Positions 9,204-20,880 are shown, numbered from the stretch's first letter. The stretch: 50,395 nt of DNA from Alloascoidea africana (GCA_030581615.1 JAKTTT010000097.1:1-50395); one strand, 5' to 3'. Translations and numbers: made by a program. The notes: a model not told the origin generated them from the letters alone.

Positions 9204-11083
9204 TTACTTGCTCTCAAAGTAATCGTTCATCTCAGCATCAAGCTCCTCAATAGATTTCTTGGTACGCTTTGGCTTGCTGCTCTTCTTGGGCTTCTTCTCT
9301 CCCTTAGCCTTCTTAGCCGTGGCTTTTCTGGGCTTGGCCGCCTCCTCTTTCCTATAACCAACATTGGGTTAGAATATAAACTGATAACATAACTGATTAC
9401 AGCTTGACAGTAGCAAACATACTTTGGAGTTATTCTAGCCCCTAGCGGCTTCTTTGAAGGGTCCACAACGAGCTCAACCTGAATTAAATGTTAGTCTCCA
9501 GTCATAACAAATCCCAAATTTAAACTCATTCATACCTTCAACTTGTTCTTTCCATTGTCGATATCAACACCATTGTAACTTTCTACTGCTTTGGCAGCGC
9601 TCTTGGGGTTCTTGAAAATGATGCTGCAACTGCCTGTTGATTTCCCTTTTGCGTTATAACTCAAGCTGACACGGGAAATAGGGCCGACCGAACTTTCAAA
9701 ATATTCCTATTCATTCAAAGAAGTATTAAAACTCTGTCATATAAAGTCATACCATGTTTTTTTTTCTCTTGATTTCGGAGTAGGAATTAATCAGGTTTCA
9801 TAATGTTGTCAATGTAAAGTGAACTTCACCAGTGATAATAAACATCGTCGAAGTGGATATTTCAAAACCGAAAACCATGTTGCTGCAAAATACATGCTCT
9901 GCTCCAAATTTTCCTTCCTCCCCTGTTTTCGATTCTTCGATGTCCAGCTTCTTCAACCAGATAAAAGTTCACATAGTCCTTGCGGCGATCGAAAGAGATA
10001 TCAAGATACAGCGCGAGAAAGCAGATTGTATGACCGAAACAATTAGATGGAAATGTCTCAAGTCTCCCCTCTTTCCCCTTGTTTGAGAGGAAATTTGGAT
10101 TCAATGATTTGTTCTCCCTTTGCAATCAGGTAGAATCAAAATGCATTGAGATCCAGAGAAACCTCATCTCAATTGAAGAGATGATCTCCTCTTTCTACTT
10201 CTCGCACTAGATCATTGGTCAAGGCCCAGTTCATAAGCCAACTAACCTTCTGCTCATCGTACAACAGGAGCTTGTCAAGAGCGACATAATTTGTTGAGGA
10301 CTGGAACAGTAAGAATCCTCTCATCCTTTCGAGGGCAGATTGCATCTCTTGGGAAGCTCCTCCCAAATACCATGATTGCCAGCCATTTAATCATTCGGTA
10401 TGTTTGTCACGCATGAGCAGATTATGATCAAGTTTGAGCAAGTTCAGTAGGTCAAAATCGTACAAAAAATCGACTACTAATGACTTGGAAAGTCAACTGT
10501 CCTCGTCAGAAAAACAAGGATTTGCCACCTTTTTTTCTCAACAACTAAAAAGAAATGGACTCGGGTACTAGTTCTCTGACGTTCGAACATGCCATATTCT
10601 GTTTCATGGCAAAAAACAACTGGTCACTAGTAGACATGAGTCATTTTACTGTTCTGTTCTACATCGTTGTGAGGGGGGGGAAACAACTGCTTTCTCGCGC
10701 TTGTATCGTCTTGAAGATTTGTGCAATATTCCGTCCGATGGGCATCTTGCTGTTCAACGTACCTTAATAGCCTGTTGGTCAATATCCACGGGCTAAACAA
10801 AAGCAAGTGTTAGTGGATGAATACAATAGTAATAGTTGGGGAGTTGAGGGGGGGAAAAACGACATACCAAGTTAGAAATAATCACTTTATCTGGAGCAAA
10901 TGATGAACTGATTGGCGCCAGAGCAGAAACTTTAGCAGCTTTGGTGGTGGCGGAACTGGCAGACTTCTTTGACTTTTTAATTCCGCCAGCAGTGGCAGAT
11001 CTGGGCTTCTTCACCTTTCTGCTCTTGGCCTTGAGAGACTTTCTGGGGTTGGCAGAGATAATTTCGTCAAGAGACTGATCCAT
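9204..11083 (-). CDS. YRA1: REF/ALY mRNA export factor Yra1 (five exons)
   Basis: Yra1 is a nuclear RNA-binding adaptor of the TREX complex that hands mRNA to the export receptor. Exons in gene order are 10868-11083, 10763-10792, 9536-9706, 9423-9478 and 9204-9351, giving 206 residues against about 226 in S. cerevisiae. The N-terminal box reads MDQSLDEIISANPRKSL. The RRM core spans about residues 68-140 (DKVIISNL, PVDIDQQAIK, EYFES, RVSLSYNAKGKSTG, SIIFKN). A Lys-rich linker precedes the diagnostic C-terminal box KKSIEELDAEMNDYFESK, which binds Sub2 in the known protein. Donors are GTATGT, GTACGT, GTATGA and GTATGT. The second intron is 1,056 bases and falls between QQAIK and EYFES, the position I count for the single autoregulatory intron of S. 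cerevisiae YRA1 (QDAVR/EFF). Confidence 0.9.
9707..10762 (-). other. Long YRA1 intron 2
   Basis: This intron is 1,056 bases, against 56-123 for every other intron modelled in this window. The donor is GTACGT and the acceptor AATAG. I see no CTAAC branch motif in the last 70 or so bases; only weaker TGAC or TTAAT motifs occur. In S. cerevisiae the YRA1 intron is unusually long, has non-consensus splicing signals and mediates negative feedback through inefficient splicing and Edc3-dependent decay of exported pre-mRNA. The match in position and size suggests the same control. A G-run lies near 10672-10680, and two short frames inside have ordinary codon use (see findings). Confidence 0.75.
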
Positions 11084-11378
11084 ATTGATAAGTTTTGTTG
11101 CACGTAGTGGGGGATGGGGATGGGAAGCAAAAGTAGACGACGAGACGAGGGAAAAGTGTGTTGAAGAAGAGAAGGTCAGGCAGGCAAGTGAGAAAAGACA
11201 ACGAGCCAAAAACCATAAACCGGGTAACCCCAACACGAAGAACAAACAAAAAATGGATGGACCGGGTAACCTTCTCAGGCGGTTGGAGAGAAAGAGAGCT
11301 GGCCGTGGGATTTTATGAGTGCCCAGTTTCGGTGCGAGAACCGCTTGACGACGGGAATTTTGTCCAGCAGCTCGTGTT
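11084..11378. promoter_or_regulatory. Divergent promoter between YRA1 and the AFI1-like gene
   Basis: These 295 bases separate two oppositely directed start codons. The stretch is G-rich on the plus strand near the YRA1 start and has no clear TATA box. Confidence 0.5.
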
Positions 11379-13684
11379 ATGAAAATACCCTCGAGCGGAC
11401 CGTATGAGGAAGACTTTGAGGCAACTGCTGGCATGGGCGATTTGGAGTCTTCTCAGCTCAGCGTTGAGGAGGAAGAGCCCAATGTCCAGTATGTATTGGC
11501 AGCTGACTTCAACGTTGACTCTGGCCCAATGTTGAAATATCAATATCCTTCTACAGCTACCGATGGGGCTCCAGACAAAGATCTACTCCCACCTTTGGCT
11601 GAATTGATGATTCCTGATCAGTCTCACTCAAGAGACGAAGACTGGACAATGTTTCTACTGAACAAGGTGAAGGTGACGAACAAGCATACAGGGATAAGCA
11701 GGTTTATTTTACGGTATACGCTAAACGATGCCACTAGTTTGACTGAGGACAGCAGCAGCGAGGTTCAATCTATAGACGATGGTGATAATCAAACCTTTTA
11801 TGTTTTAAATTTGGTTAATACAAAATTGGGAGAAAACCTGACACGGGGTGCCTCAATCAAATCTGTAGCCATTGTTACACGATTCAGCTTCCTCCACATT
11901 TTTAAGCCGTTCTTACTGTTATGTCTAAACGAATATTTCAAAGTCGGAACCTTGGAACCATTGAAGTACCTCTACAATTGCTTGAACGAACTAAATTTTA
12001 GTGCTGTTCCCAACAAGGATACATCATATGTTCATCTGGCTCTTTTGGCGCGCCTAACGACAACAGTACCTGCAACCACAATTGGGAACTATCCAGGTAC
12101 AAATAGCAGTGGGATTAATTATAGCAATAAAAACCGCTTTGAGGATATATATCGAAGGAGGAGGCCCTTAAATATTACGGCACAGAATTTAGAATTGCAT
12201 TTACAAGGTCTTCAAATTCAGCCCAAGCCAATGCTAAATAGAGCAAGAAGCCATGACACGCTACTTTCTGAGAAAAGCCTACGACTGATAGATTACGAAA
12301 CAGGAGTAACCTATTACAATATGAATATGTCAATTCGTATTCCGCTGACGCTTTTTCCTGAGGATATTGGAGAGGTATGCTTCTCGCTTAACAGGACAAT
12401 CCTTCCTCTATGTTCGAAATCTAATAATCAAATATCTAGTTCTCTGTGAAAAAGCTGCTTCTATTGGTTCTCAAGGGTAATGCCACTTTTGATACACTAC
12501 ACAAGCATCTAACGCCATACGGGACTAAAACTCCCCCAATATTGGTGTTAATTAATGCACTTTTAACTGGGAAAAGAATAGTCTTTTTGGGTTATAGAAG
12601 ATGGGCAGCATCTGAAATATTCCAATACGTTCTTGCTACTTATTCAATTGCAGCCACATCTGAAGGTCCTCCCAAATACCACTACAAAGGTTCTTGTTTC
12701 CCTTACACTGATTTGAGTAAAGTTGATGAAGTCATTTCTCAACGTACATACATTGCAGGAGTTTCGAATCCCGCTTTCAAGCACCATCCGGAATGGTGGG
12801 ATCTTCTCTATGACATTGAGGAAAATGAAATGCATATTTCGGGATCAAAAGAGACCTATTCTTCTGTTTCTACTCCAACTGGCATCACAGACGACCAAAT
12901 AGTGGATTCACGGGGAGAAGTGGACATGCTGGATGAAGATGTTCAGTTTGTTAAACTCATAAACAAACTAACTGGGAATCAATTTGATAATGAATACCAA
13001 ATACGTTTGGTTTGTCAACGCTACATAAGGAATTACTATCGAATGCTAATAATCTACGCTACAGATGCACATACCAAACAGAAGGGACAGACTTCATTTT
13101 ATCCCGATAAAGAGCCTCTTATCCAGGGATATGGCTACTATTGGATAAACGCCGGCGAGAGAGACCTTGCTTTCAAGTCGAAACGTGCTATTTTTAAAAA
13201 ATCTTTGAAAATGATAGCGAAAAGGAATCAGGCTCAAGATTTGAGTTGGAAATTTTCTACGCCGTTGGTATATACAAATACCTGGGGAATGTGGATTGAT
13301 CTTAATTTTCAATTGGATAGGCTAATAAAGTCACCAGATTTACGAGATGACGAAGTTGCAGACATTTTTCAAGCAATTCTAACTTTTGTGACGGGTAGGA
13401 CTTACTCCCCTGAGGGTTACCATTACGAAGAAGATGACTTGGACGTTTTAAAAGAAGATCACGGAGCTGTTGAGCGATTGTGCTATAACATGTTGATCAC
13501 CCCAAATGTGTTGGTGGTTTTGGCTTTGGGATTAATGCATAGACGAAAAGACGTTCGATTTGCAGCAAATAAGCTATTTGAGGTGATTAGGCGATTCAAA
13601 AAGGGGAAATGTGTTTTGGATTGTTTAAACTATACCTTCATTATAGCTTTCCGCCGAACACAAGCTGAGTTTTCTGGACTATAG
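11379..13684 (+). CDS. AFI1: Afi1-like Arf3-interacting DENN/SPA protein
   Basis: I model two exons, 11379-12374 and 12440-13684, with a 65-base intron (donor GTATGC, branch-like TCTAAT, acceptor CTAG), giving 746 residues in one frame. The N-terminal block QYVLAADFNVDSGPML followed by LLPPLAELMIPDQSH and DWTMFLLNK fits the Afi1 docking domain of a DENN-like fold. The C-terminal part (for example FSVKKLLLLVLKGN across the splice junction, then TYIAGVSNPAF, WWDLLYDI and LNFQLDRLIKSPDL) fits the SPA (stabilisation of polarity axis) domain. Afi1 recruits the small GTPase Arf3 to polarised sites and helps keep asymmetric growth. The protein is shorter than S. cerevisiae Afi1 (about 890) and longer than the paralogue Anr2 (about 516), so either assignment is possible. 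It is divergent from YRA1 and convergent with LRP1. Confidence 0.72.
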
Positions 13685-14087
13685 CATAACATGTTGTTCT
13701 ATTTTCCTTTTCAGAATTTATTTATTGGTTCCGTTTCCGTTTTTGGTAATGTTTAATCGTTTACATATGGAGCATTAATTTTTGTACTCTATCATCAAAA
13801 TAGTTTTTGCATTCAAAAGAAATCATAGATTTTGTGGCACAATTTTGTTCTGAAAGTTCATAATTCATATAGTTACATTGAAAAATGCTTGATTCTAAAT
13901 CAAATGAAAAGTTCATAACCGAGCTCTACGTACAAGAAAATGCAGCTACAATTTATGTAAGATGAGAATAGTGACAAACAAATGAAGAATGAAAAAGTGA
14001 CAGCAGGCTACAAAAAACAACAACCCCTTGGTCTTTGGATAACATGCTTTTGATGGTTAATAACCAAGTGTCTTGCATGTAAACTGC
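13685..14087. other. Convergent intergenic region, AFI1-like / LRP1
   Basis: This is 403 bases of AT-rich sequence between two 3' ends. I see no gene or RNA in it. Confidence 0.5.
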
Positions 14088-15006
14088 TCATAGAACCCTC
14101 CTCCGTTTTGTCCTCTTCTTTTTCAACCATCTTTTCGAATCATTTTTGGCAAAATTTTGACTCAATGCAACTTTTTGTCCAAAGGTTTGTGCAAGTGTTA
14201 TCCTCTGCCTTTGGGTTAGCCGTTTCCGTTTTTTCAAGTCACCATCATTATTGTCACCATCATCATCGCTTTCATCATGATCAAAGTTTAAGGCTTCATT
14301 ATTTATGGGTATATTGTATGCAAGAGTGTCAGGTTGCTGAGCTTGATCAAAGTTTATGTGTGATATCGATTTTTCTCTATAGTTTGCAATGTCTATGTGG
14401 TTCCCACCTATTTTTCTTTGTTCCAGGCAAAAGTCTCCCCCCGCTATAACCTCTGATAAAGGAGTTGTGAGCAATAGAGTATCATGAGAGCGGAAACTTT
14501 GATCTGCTTTCAGATTCTTGTTTTGTGCTATTCAACAGTTAGGGTGAAAAATAAAGATTTAAAAATTCCTTTACTAGGATAGTACAGGTCTTGATGAACT
14601 TTATGTACTTACATTCATGTAAAGCTGTCTTTGAAATTTCGATTCCCGATTGTGTGGTTAAAGGACCCTCCTCACTTCGGGAACCGGTCTGTGGCATGGA
14701 CCGGTTGTCGCCTTGATTCGGTTCTTGGCCATGAATCATATAGCATTTTATCCGTTCAAGCTCTTTCAGAAACTGTAGGTTGCTTGCAGTTATGCCCAGA
14801 CTTTTCATATAGGAGAAAAGCAGTGAGCTCAAGGAATGCGCATACCTATTCCGGAGATCATGTTCTTCAGGTGAAAAAGATAGGTGGCTAGTATCCCCAA
14901 CAAACAGATCACAGTTTTCTCGCAGTAATTCACGGTCCAGATCGTCGAGCTGCCTGTCCAGAGCAGAGGCGTATCTCGAGAGCCCGCTGTAGCCACTGCT
15001 GTCCAT
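14088..15006 (-). CDS. LRP1: Exosome cofactor Lrp1/Rrp47 (C1D family)
   Basis: Lrp1/Rrp47 pairs with the nuclear exosome exonuclease Rrp6 and helps process rRNA, snoRNA and other nuclear RNAs. There are two exons, 14613-15006 and 14088-14527, with an 85-base intron (14528-14612; donor GTAAGT, branch CCTAAC, acceptor ATAG), giving 277 residues. The Sas10/Utp3/C1D domain lies at about residues 15-95 and shows the family core DLRNRYAHSLSSLLFSYMK followed by FLKELERIKCYM, like S. cerevisiae NRYAYVLSSLMF and ELKRVKSYM. The middle is polar, with an acidic DESDDDGDNNDGD run near residues 218-230. The C-terminus is strongly basic (KRWLKKKRTKRRR), a likely nuclear signal and RNA-binding tail. The protein is longer than the 184-residue S. 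cerevisiae form because of this linker. I chose the start MDSSGYSG; no better upstream ATG exists. Confidence 0.82.
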
Positions 15007-15476
15007 GGCTCCAGGCTTCCAGGGGGTCGGTGCGGTCAGGTCAGGAGAGAGTGAGTCCAAAAGGTCCCAGAGGGAGGTTTTGGGTGTGGCATAAGTGAAC
15101 GGACACAGCGCCCACACAGCTTATTCCACTTTGGGAAACCCGCAGCCCCAAAGAATCCCAGCATGTGCATATTCGAAGCTGCACACCTGCGTCCGATATA
15201 TTCCCAATGAGGAAATTCTATAAAGCCCGTACACCCACACCATACTTCACCACCGAAAAGAAAAGAGCACATAAGCTCTTTTCCTACTTCACAGGAACTC
15301 GTCCACTATTCTTCCGACAAAGCGCCGCTGCTACCGTTACTGTTTCAAGCCACGAGAGCAGAATTCCTACACATCCGCGAAATCTAGTTTTTTTCGCTTG
15401 TTTGCAAGCTGAACAGAACAGCGGGAGAAGCAGAAAAAAACACAAAAAAATAGTAAAGAGCAGCTACTAGTAAAGA
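15007..15476. promoter_or_regulatory. Divergent promoter between LRP1 and the Q-rich gene
   Basis: This is 470 bases between two divergent starts. A CTATAAAG box near 15217-15224 could serve the rightward gene, though it lies about 250 bases from that ATG. No other motif is clear. Confidence 0.45.
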
Positions 15477-17042
15477 ATGACACTACCTGCTGCTCCAGCC
15501 GTCTCTGTGGTCGCTGGAACAGTACTACCAACAACAATAACTTCGCCCACGCCCGTGCCTTCTGCAACAGAATCGGATGCGGGAAGTAAGATCAACGACG
15601 GCCCAGGTCCACAACCCTTAAATCATGTAGGCGCTAATGGTGAAAAGAACACGGAAGCTGGTCAGACTGAATGCCAAGGTTTTGCTACAAAGCTTGCTAA
15701 TGACAACGATGATGGGACACACACCCATGAAGAGGCTGAGGAAAATGAAGAACACGAGGAGGATGACCCATTGCGGTCTGCTGCGCCGTGTTCTGCTCTT
15801 GTGTCGCTGAAACTTTCGCCCACGTCTTTTGATAAGCATTTGGACTCCTTGGATTTGGATGCTGTTAGGGAACAGCAACTTTTCTACTCTAATCGATATA
15901 AATTACTGGCTGCCGAGTTCTCCAAAAATAGACAGACTAGGCTATCGCAAATGGCTGAAATTCTCGGTGAACAAAGCATAGACGACAGTTTCGGCGAAGA
16001 TAATGGAAACACCTCTCCTCCAGTTCCTCTGTTTTCAAAATTAGTCGCCCCCCTTTTGAAACCATTGCTGGAGCAAGAAGCAAAGCATCTCAAAAAGTTT
16101 GACTACCAGATTGAATCCACCCGGAAGGTGATTCAAGGAGAAGTTGAGAATATTTGGATCAAATTCAGAGATGACATACAATCCTTACGCAGCAGGCTCA
16201 TTTCAAGCTTATCATCAGAGCTCGTGGACTTGAGTAGAGAATATTACCATTTAAAGGATAATGCTTTAGAATATGGCAGGTTCAAGCAACAAAATGCTAA
16301 CGAAAAGGATGGCCACGCACTAGGTGGAGGAGCAAATAGTTTGGCATCTGGAGGAGCACATCATCATGCACATAACCAAAGGAAAAAGGAAGAACTGACT
16401 TTGTCTAAAAGAAGTAACGATAAGTTCTCCATGAAGGAAAAGCTTATCAAGTCCCGAAGCTTGATAAAGATGATGCCAAATGTGCCTACAGTTTCAGGTC
16501 TTGATGAGGACGAAGTTAATCAAGATTTATCTCTTCTTGCTAGAATGGACAGTCTTAGATACGATGAGGCACGGGGTGTGGCGTTGGACGACGATGTCCA
16601 AATGTCAAACAATAATAATGGAGAAGAGGACGAGGACGAGGATGACGACGGAGATGAAGAGGAGGAAGAAGATGAAGAAGGCGAAGAAGATGCAGATGGG
16701 GAAGGCAATGGCGAGCCTGACCTTGAGGAAGGAGAACCAGAAAAGCTTCTTCTTCATCTAAGTGGTCAGAATGTTCCCCCTCCTGATTGCACGAAAGTGG
16801 TCCAAGACCCAAATTTTCAACAATTGGTATCTCTAGAACTACAGCAACTATTTCTGCAATTTACACCGGAACAGTTGGGAATGTCAGCCTATGATATTGA
16901 GCAATATAATAGGCAAGTGGCGGCCATGCGACTGGAACAAGAGCAGCTCTTTTACCATTATCATTATCAGCAACAGGTGCACCAGATGGCTTTGGAGCAG
17001 CAAAGATTTTACGAGCAGCAGCAGTTAGTATTTCAGCAGCAA

Positions 17043-17074
<32 letters not shown>

Positions 17075-19085
17075 ACTCCAAGACCAACCTCAACAACACC
17101 AAGTTAACCAAAATCAAAATCAAAGTGCGACGCCAAGCCAACAGGAACAGGAGTTTGAGCGTGAACAAAGATTAGCATCTCAAGGTACCGAATCCCAGAC
17201 TCAACCGGCAGGTAAGCATGATCAGGCACTTTCAAATACACAAAGTCAAGGAACAAACTCCTCTCAGGCTTCTTCAGCTGCTCCAAGTAGAACTAGAAAA
17301 AGAGCTGCAAAAGCGACTGACAGGCAACCAGCATCGAAAAGAGCCAACACGAGAAGAAATTCTTCTTCAGGTGCAAGTATACCTGGAGAGTCAAACCCTC
17401 CAACAAACGCTTCTGAAGCTAACAGTGAAGTTAATACTGATACTAACGCCGAGGGAGAAAGAGCTGCCACTTCTTCAGCCAAGGAATCTCAAAAGACCCG
17501 ACAAAAACGCAAGTATAGCCGTGAAAATAATAAGGTATATACAGAGGTCAACCGAGACTTTGTAACCACGAGACTAAAGTTAGAACGAGCAACGCGCCTT
17601 TATGTTCCGCATATGACGCCAGAGGAGAAACAATTGAAGAAGCAAAAGGAAAGGGATAGAAAGAAACTACAACAGGAGCGGCTTGGGAAAGTTCGTGAGG
17701 AACAGATTGAAAGAGATAAGGACCAGTTGAGAGAGCGAGTACTTTTCAAGCCGCCCCGGCCAGCCGGCCGAAGATATTATCAAAGGCGGTCAGTCAGCCC
17801 AAATCTGAGCAGTATCTGTGCGGAAAGCAGTGCTGATAGACAAAATGGATCTTCTGAAGGCTCAAACAACTCTGGTGCCAATCTCGTTCCTCAACAACAA
17901 CTACAAGGTCAGCAGCAGCAGCAGCAGCAGCAGCAGCCACCACCACAGCTTCCTCATTTACCATCAATGTTTCCTATTAATGGGATGCCCCAAGCTTATT
18001 ACGCATATCCCAGCTACTCTGGTCAATCAGGACTTCCTTACTATGGCTCAGCTAGCTTACCACAGCTCGCAGTTCAGCCCACCAGTAACAACATGGTTAT
18101 GGGCATGCCCCAGTCGTCTCAGCCTTTTGGATCTCAACAGGTCCAACTTCAGCAAGTTGCACAACAACAGCCACAGCCACAGCCACAACAACAACCAAGC
18201 CAAAATCAATCAAGACAAGGAACTCCTGATGTCGCCCAACAAGACAATGAGAACATTAGTCGTGATCAGAGGCAACCTAGCTCTCCACCTCTGTATGAGC
18301 GAACAAGACGAAGAACTCGAAGAGGCAGGGCCGAGAAAGAACGAGAAAGAGAAAAGGAGAGGGAAAAGGAAAGAGAACGAGAACGAGAACGAGAAAGAGA
18401 GAAGCAGGAAAGGGAAAATTCAACTTCTATAGATGCCAATCAACAACAACAGCAGCAGCAGAACTTGGTTGGCCAAATCCCATCTATTCAACATTTACCA
18501 CAAGTGGGTCAAGTTCAACAGACAGTACAGCAACTTCCGTTTCAATTATCACAGCAGCAACAACAACCGCAAGGCTTTATGGCGCCCCAAGGAATTACCT
18601 ACTCTCCATACCCATATCTTCAGAATTTTGTATATGCTACTCCAACCCCTGTTCCAGGTACTTCAGGTCAGTATCCACATGCTCAGTTACAGCCATTGTC
18701 AATGGCTCTGCCGCAAGGTCAACAACAGGCTATGATGGATGGAAGCGGCCAATTCCAACAGCTTTCTACTGCTTCTTCATCTCACAATCATGGCCTTCAA
18801 CCACAGAATGGCCAGAATAACGGCAACGAAGTTCAACTGGTACAAGTAATTCAAGGACAGCCAATAGCATTACCTCCTGTTAGTGGTGGAAATGTTGGAG
18901 CCGGGCCTTCTGGAGCTAGCACCAGCCAAGGAGAAGACCGTCAAGAGTATTACGTCTATGGACCTGGATTTGCACCTTACTATACTACGCCTGCCATTCA
19001 AGCGCAACAGATACCACAAGGATCAATTCAACTTGTTCAGGGTTTAAAGACCGGGCAAGAACAACAGGAGCAATTGCAACAATAA
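15477..19085 (+). CDS. Large Q-rich coiled-coil nuclear protein, possibly Sds3/Dep1-like
   Basis: This intronless frame encodes 1,202 residues. A structured part near residues 118-265 has LDLDAVREQQLFYSNRYKLL, then a long helix with IESTRKVIQGEVENIWIKF and DDIQSLRSRLISSL. This spacing resembles the Sds3-like/BRMS1 domain of Rpd3L histone deacetylase subunits, but the match is from memory and weak. An acidic run (about residues 375-425) and several glutamine tracts follow (about residues 520-545 and 810-825). A basic helical block (residues about 690-770: RLYVPHMTPEEKQLKKQKER, RPAGRRYYQRRS) sits between them. Near residues 945-985 is an almost pure Arg/Glu/Lys helix. The composition suggests a transcription or chromatin regulator, and the Q tracts are likely length-variable. 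I cannot name an orthologue with confidence. Confidence 0.6.
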
Positions 19086-20259
19086 GAGTTGTTTTTTTTT
19101 AAACTAAGACTTGGCAGTAAGGTGTATCAGACAGCATGGAGTGGAAGCAGCGATCACAGCAAATAGAGATGCATTTTCCACTTGATGGAATTCATGGAAT
19201 TTTGGGGATCAGACTAATGAGAAGGATGAAACAATAGTTATGTACAGTAGCAACAGTAATAATATACTATTCTAAAATAGGAACAGAAAGATTACTCCTG
19301 AAGATTGGTTACAACGTGCTTTTCGTTAACAGGCTGGTGGTTCATTTTTCTGGTACAAATCTTTAGAACTTTTGCATAATTTTTTTTCGTTTGACTTGCA
19401 ACCCTGGAAGATTCTAGGTCAAACAGGATGATCAATCAGATAATTGGCCTGCGTCTCGTGTCTGCGTCGAAATTAATTGGGCGGTCTACATAGAAACGCA
19501 TTGGTTTGGAAAAGTGTTTCCTGAATTTGCGATAGATCCAGATCTAACGCCTACAATGGAAGGGACAATTGTGTACTTTTGGATCTGTGAAGTCTCTCTC
19601 AAAGTGTTGGTCTTACGGACAGCATAGAATTGATGTATTTTCTGTCTCTAATTCTTTCTCCTACGTTTCACGCGCATATCCTCGACATGATTGTTTCCAC
19701 TTGTTTCTGTTGTTTTTTGGGTGGTTCATAGCTGAAATGTACTGTCTCTGTTGGTCAGGGCTCACACTAAAACTCTTGATTCAGCTTTCTCAAGAGAGTC
19801 TTTGTTTAGAGTCTATGAACAGTGAGAGATTTTATCCTATGATTTTTGTGTATCGGTTTACTACTCGATCGGCTATTTAGAGTGTGTATTTTTCCTATTC
19901 AAAGAGGAAGTGCTGAGGCATCTGCTCTTCAGAATAAGGGCTGCATGTCTCAACCATTACTTCTTTAACTACTATCACTTCAGGCCGGAACTCTGGGAAA
20001 ACATTGATGTGGAATATTTGTAATTGGTTCTTCATTCGCGCCTTTATGATAGACCAGAATATTAGAACCAAGATCTGGACTACAATCTCTCTCTAATAAA
20101 GTTATGTGCCATTGCACGTGCAGAAGGCCTCTCATTTGTAAGCAGTGATGGGCAGGACCTTGTGGAGAAACCGCAAGAGTTAGTGTCCGGAATTTTCCTA
20201 TATAAGCCTGAACCTGTCTCTTGATTCAATTCCTCTTGCACAAACAATACAAATACACA
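19086..20259. other. Long intergenic region upstream of the peroxiredoxin gene
   Basis: This stretch is 1,174 bases. It contains the 3' end of the Q-rich gene and a large promoter for the peroxiredoxin gene. A frame of about 100 codons at 19569-19880 has poor composition and no family resemblance, so I do not call it. Confidence 0.5.
20199..20206 (+). promoter_or_regulatory. TATA box of the peroxiredoxin gene
   Basis: TATATAAG lies 54 bases before the ATG at 20260, followed by a pyrimidine-rich stretch and CACAA just before the start. A clear TATA box suits a strongly regulated or highly expressed gene. Confidence 0.65.
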
Positions 20260-20836
20260 ATGACTCTCTCCGTTGGTGGTAAGTTGGCCTTTTTCATGCA
20301 ACTGGAATTGTGTGCAGTACTAATGAATTGCGAGGATAGACTCCTTCCCTGCTCAAAAGTTTGCCTATATTCCTTACACTGAGGAATCCTCCGATGTCAC
20401 TGCTTGCGGTATCCCTATCCAGTACGATACTTCAAAGAAACTTTCTGGGAAAACCGTTGCGATAATTGCTGTTCCTGGTGCCTTCACGCCGACATGCACA
20501 GCAAACCATATCCCACCATTCCTTGAACACAAGAAGGAGTTGGAGGCTGCCGGCTTTGACGAGGTGCTTGTTCTATCCGCAAACGATCCCTTTGTGCTAA
20601 GTGCTTGGGGTAAAGCATTGGGAAACAATGACAACTACTTCAAGTTTGTATCCGATGGAAATGCCGCCTTTTCCGCCGAAGCTGGGCTTAGCATTGACTT
20701 GTCGTCAAAAGGTTTTGGACTCCGAACTGGCAGATATGGACTTATAGTTAAAGATGGAAAAGTTGTCTATTTGGAGAGCGAGCCTGGTGCTGGTGTTACG
20801 GTTTCTGGCTACGAAGCTATAGTTAAAGCTATTTAA
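20260..20836 (+). CDS. Peroxiredoxin of the Pmp20/Ahp1 (PrxV) class
   Basis: The enzyme reduces hydroperoxides with a peroxidatic cysteine. There are two exons, 20260-20278 and 20340-20836, with a 61-base intron (20279-20339; donor GTAAGT, branch TACTAAT, acceptor ATAG), giving 171 residues. The active-site loop is VPGAFTPTC with the peroxidatic Cys59; a second cysteine lies at residue 29. Downstream are the class motifs LVLSANDPFVLSAWGK and the conserved GLRTGRYGLIVKDGKV. Candida boidinii Pmp20 is peroxisomal with a C-terminal AKL; this protein ends in KAI, which is not a canonical PTS1, so cytosolic (Ahp1-like) or unconventional targeting is possible. The first exon is only 19 bases, so a simple frame scan would miss the true start. 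It is convergent with the GOR1-like gene, 44 bases apart. Confidence 0.88.
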
Positions 20837-20880
20837 ATTCAAGTTCTTTAGGAAATAAACTATCATCTATGCATCATCAA

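Noticed and set aside
16520-16812. Antisense frames rich in Ser, Pro or His
   Set aside because: They mirror the acidic tract of the Q-rich gene on the opposite strand.
17818-18735. Plus-strand frames of 204 and 100 codons inside the Q-rich gene
   Set aside because: They are shifted readings of CAG/CAA repeats and have no independent support.
19569-19880. 103-codon plus-strand frame upstream of the peroxiredoxin gene
   Set aside because: Cys/Phe/Ser-rich, no family resemblance, no clear promoter; more likely chance within a long promoter region.
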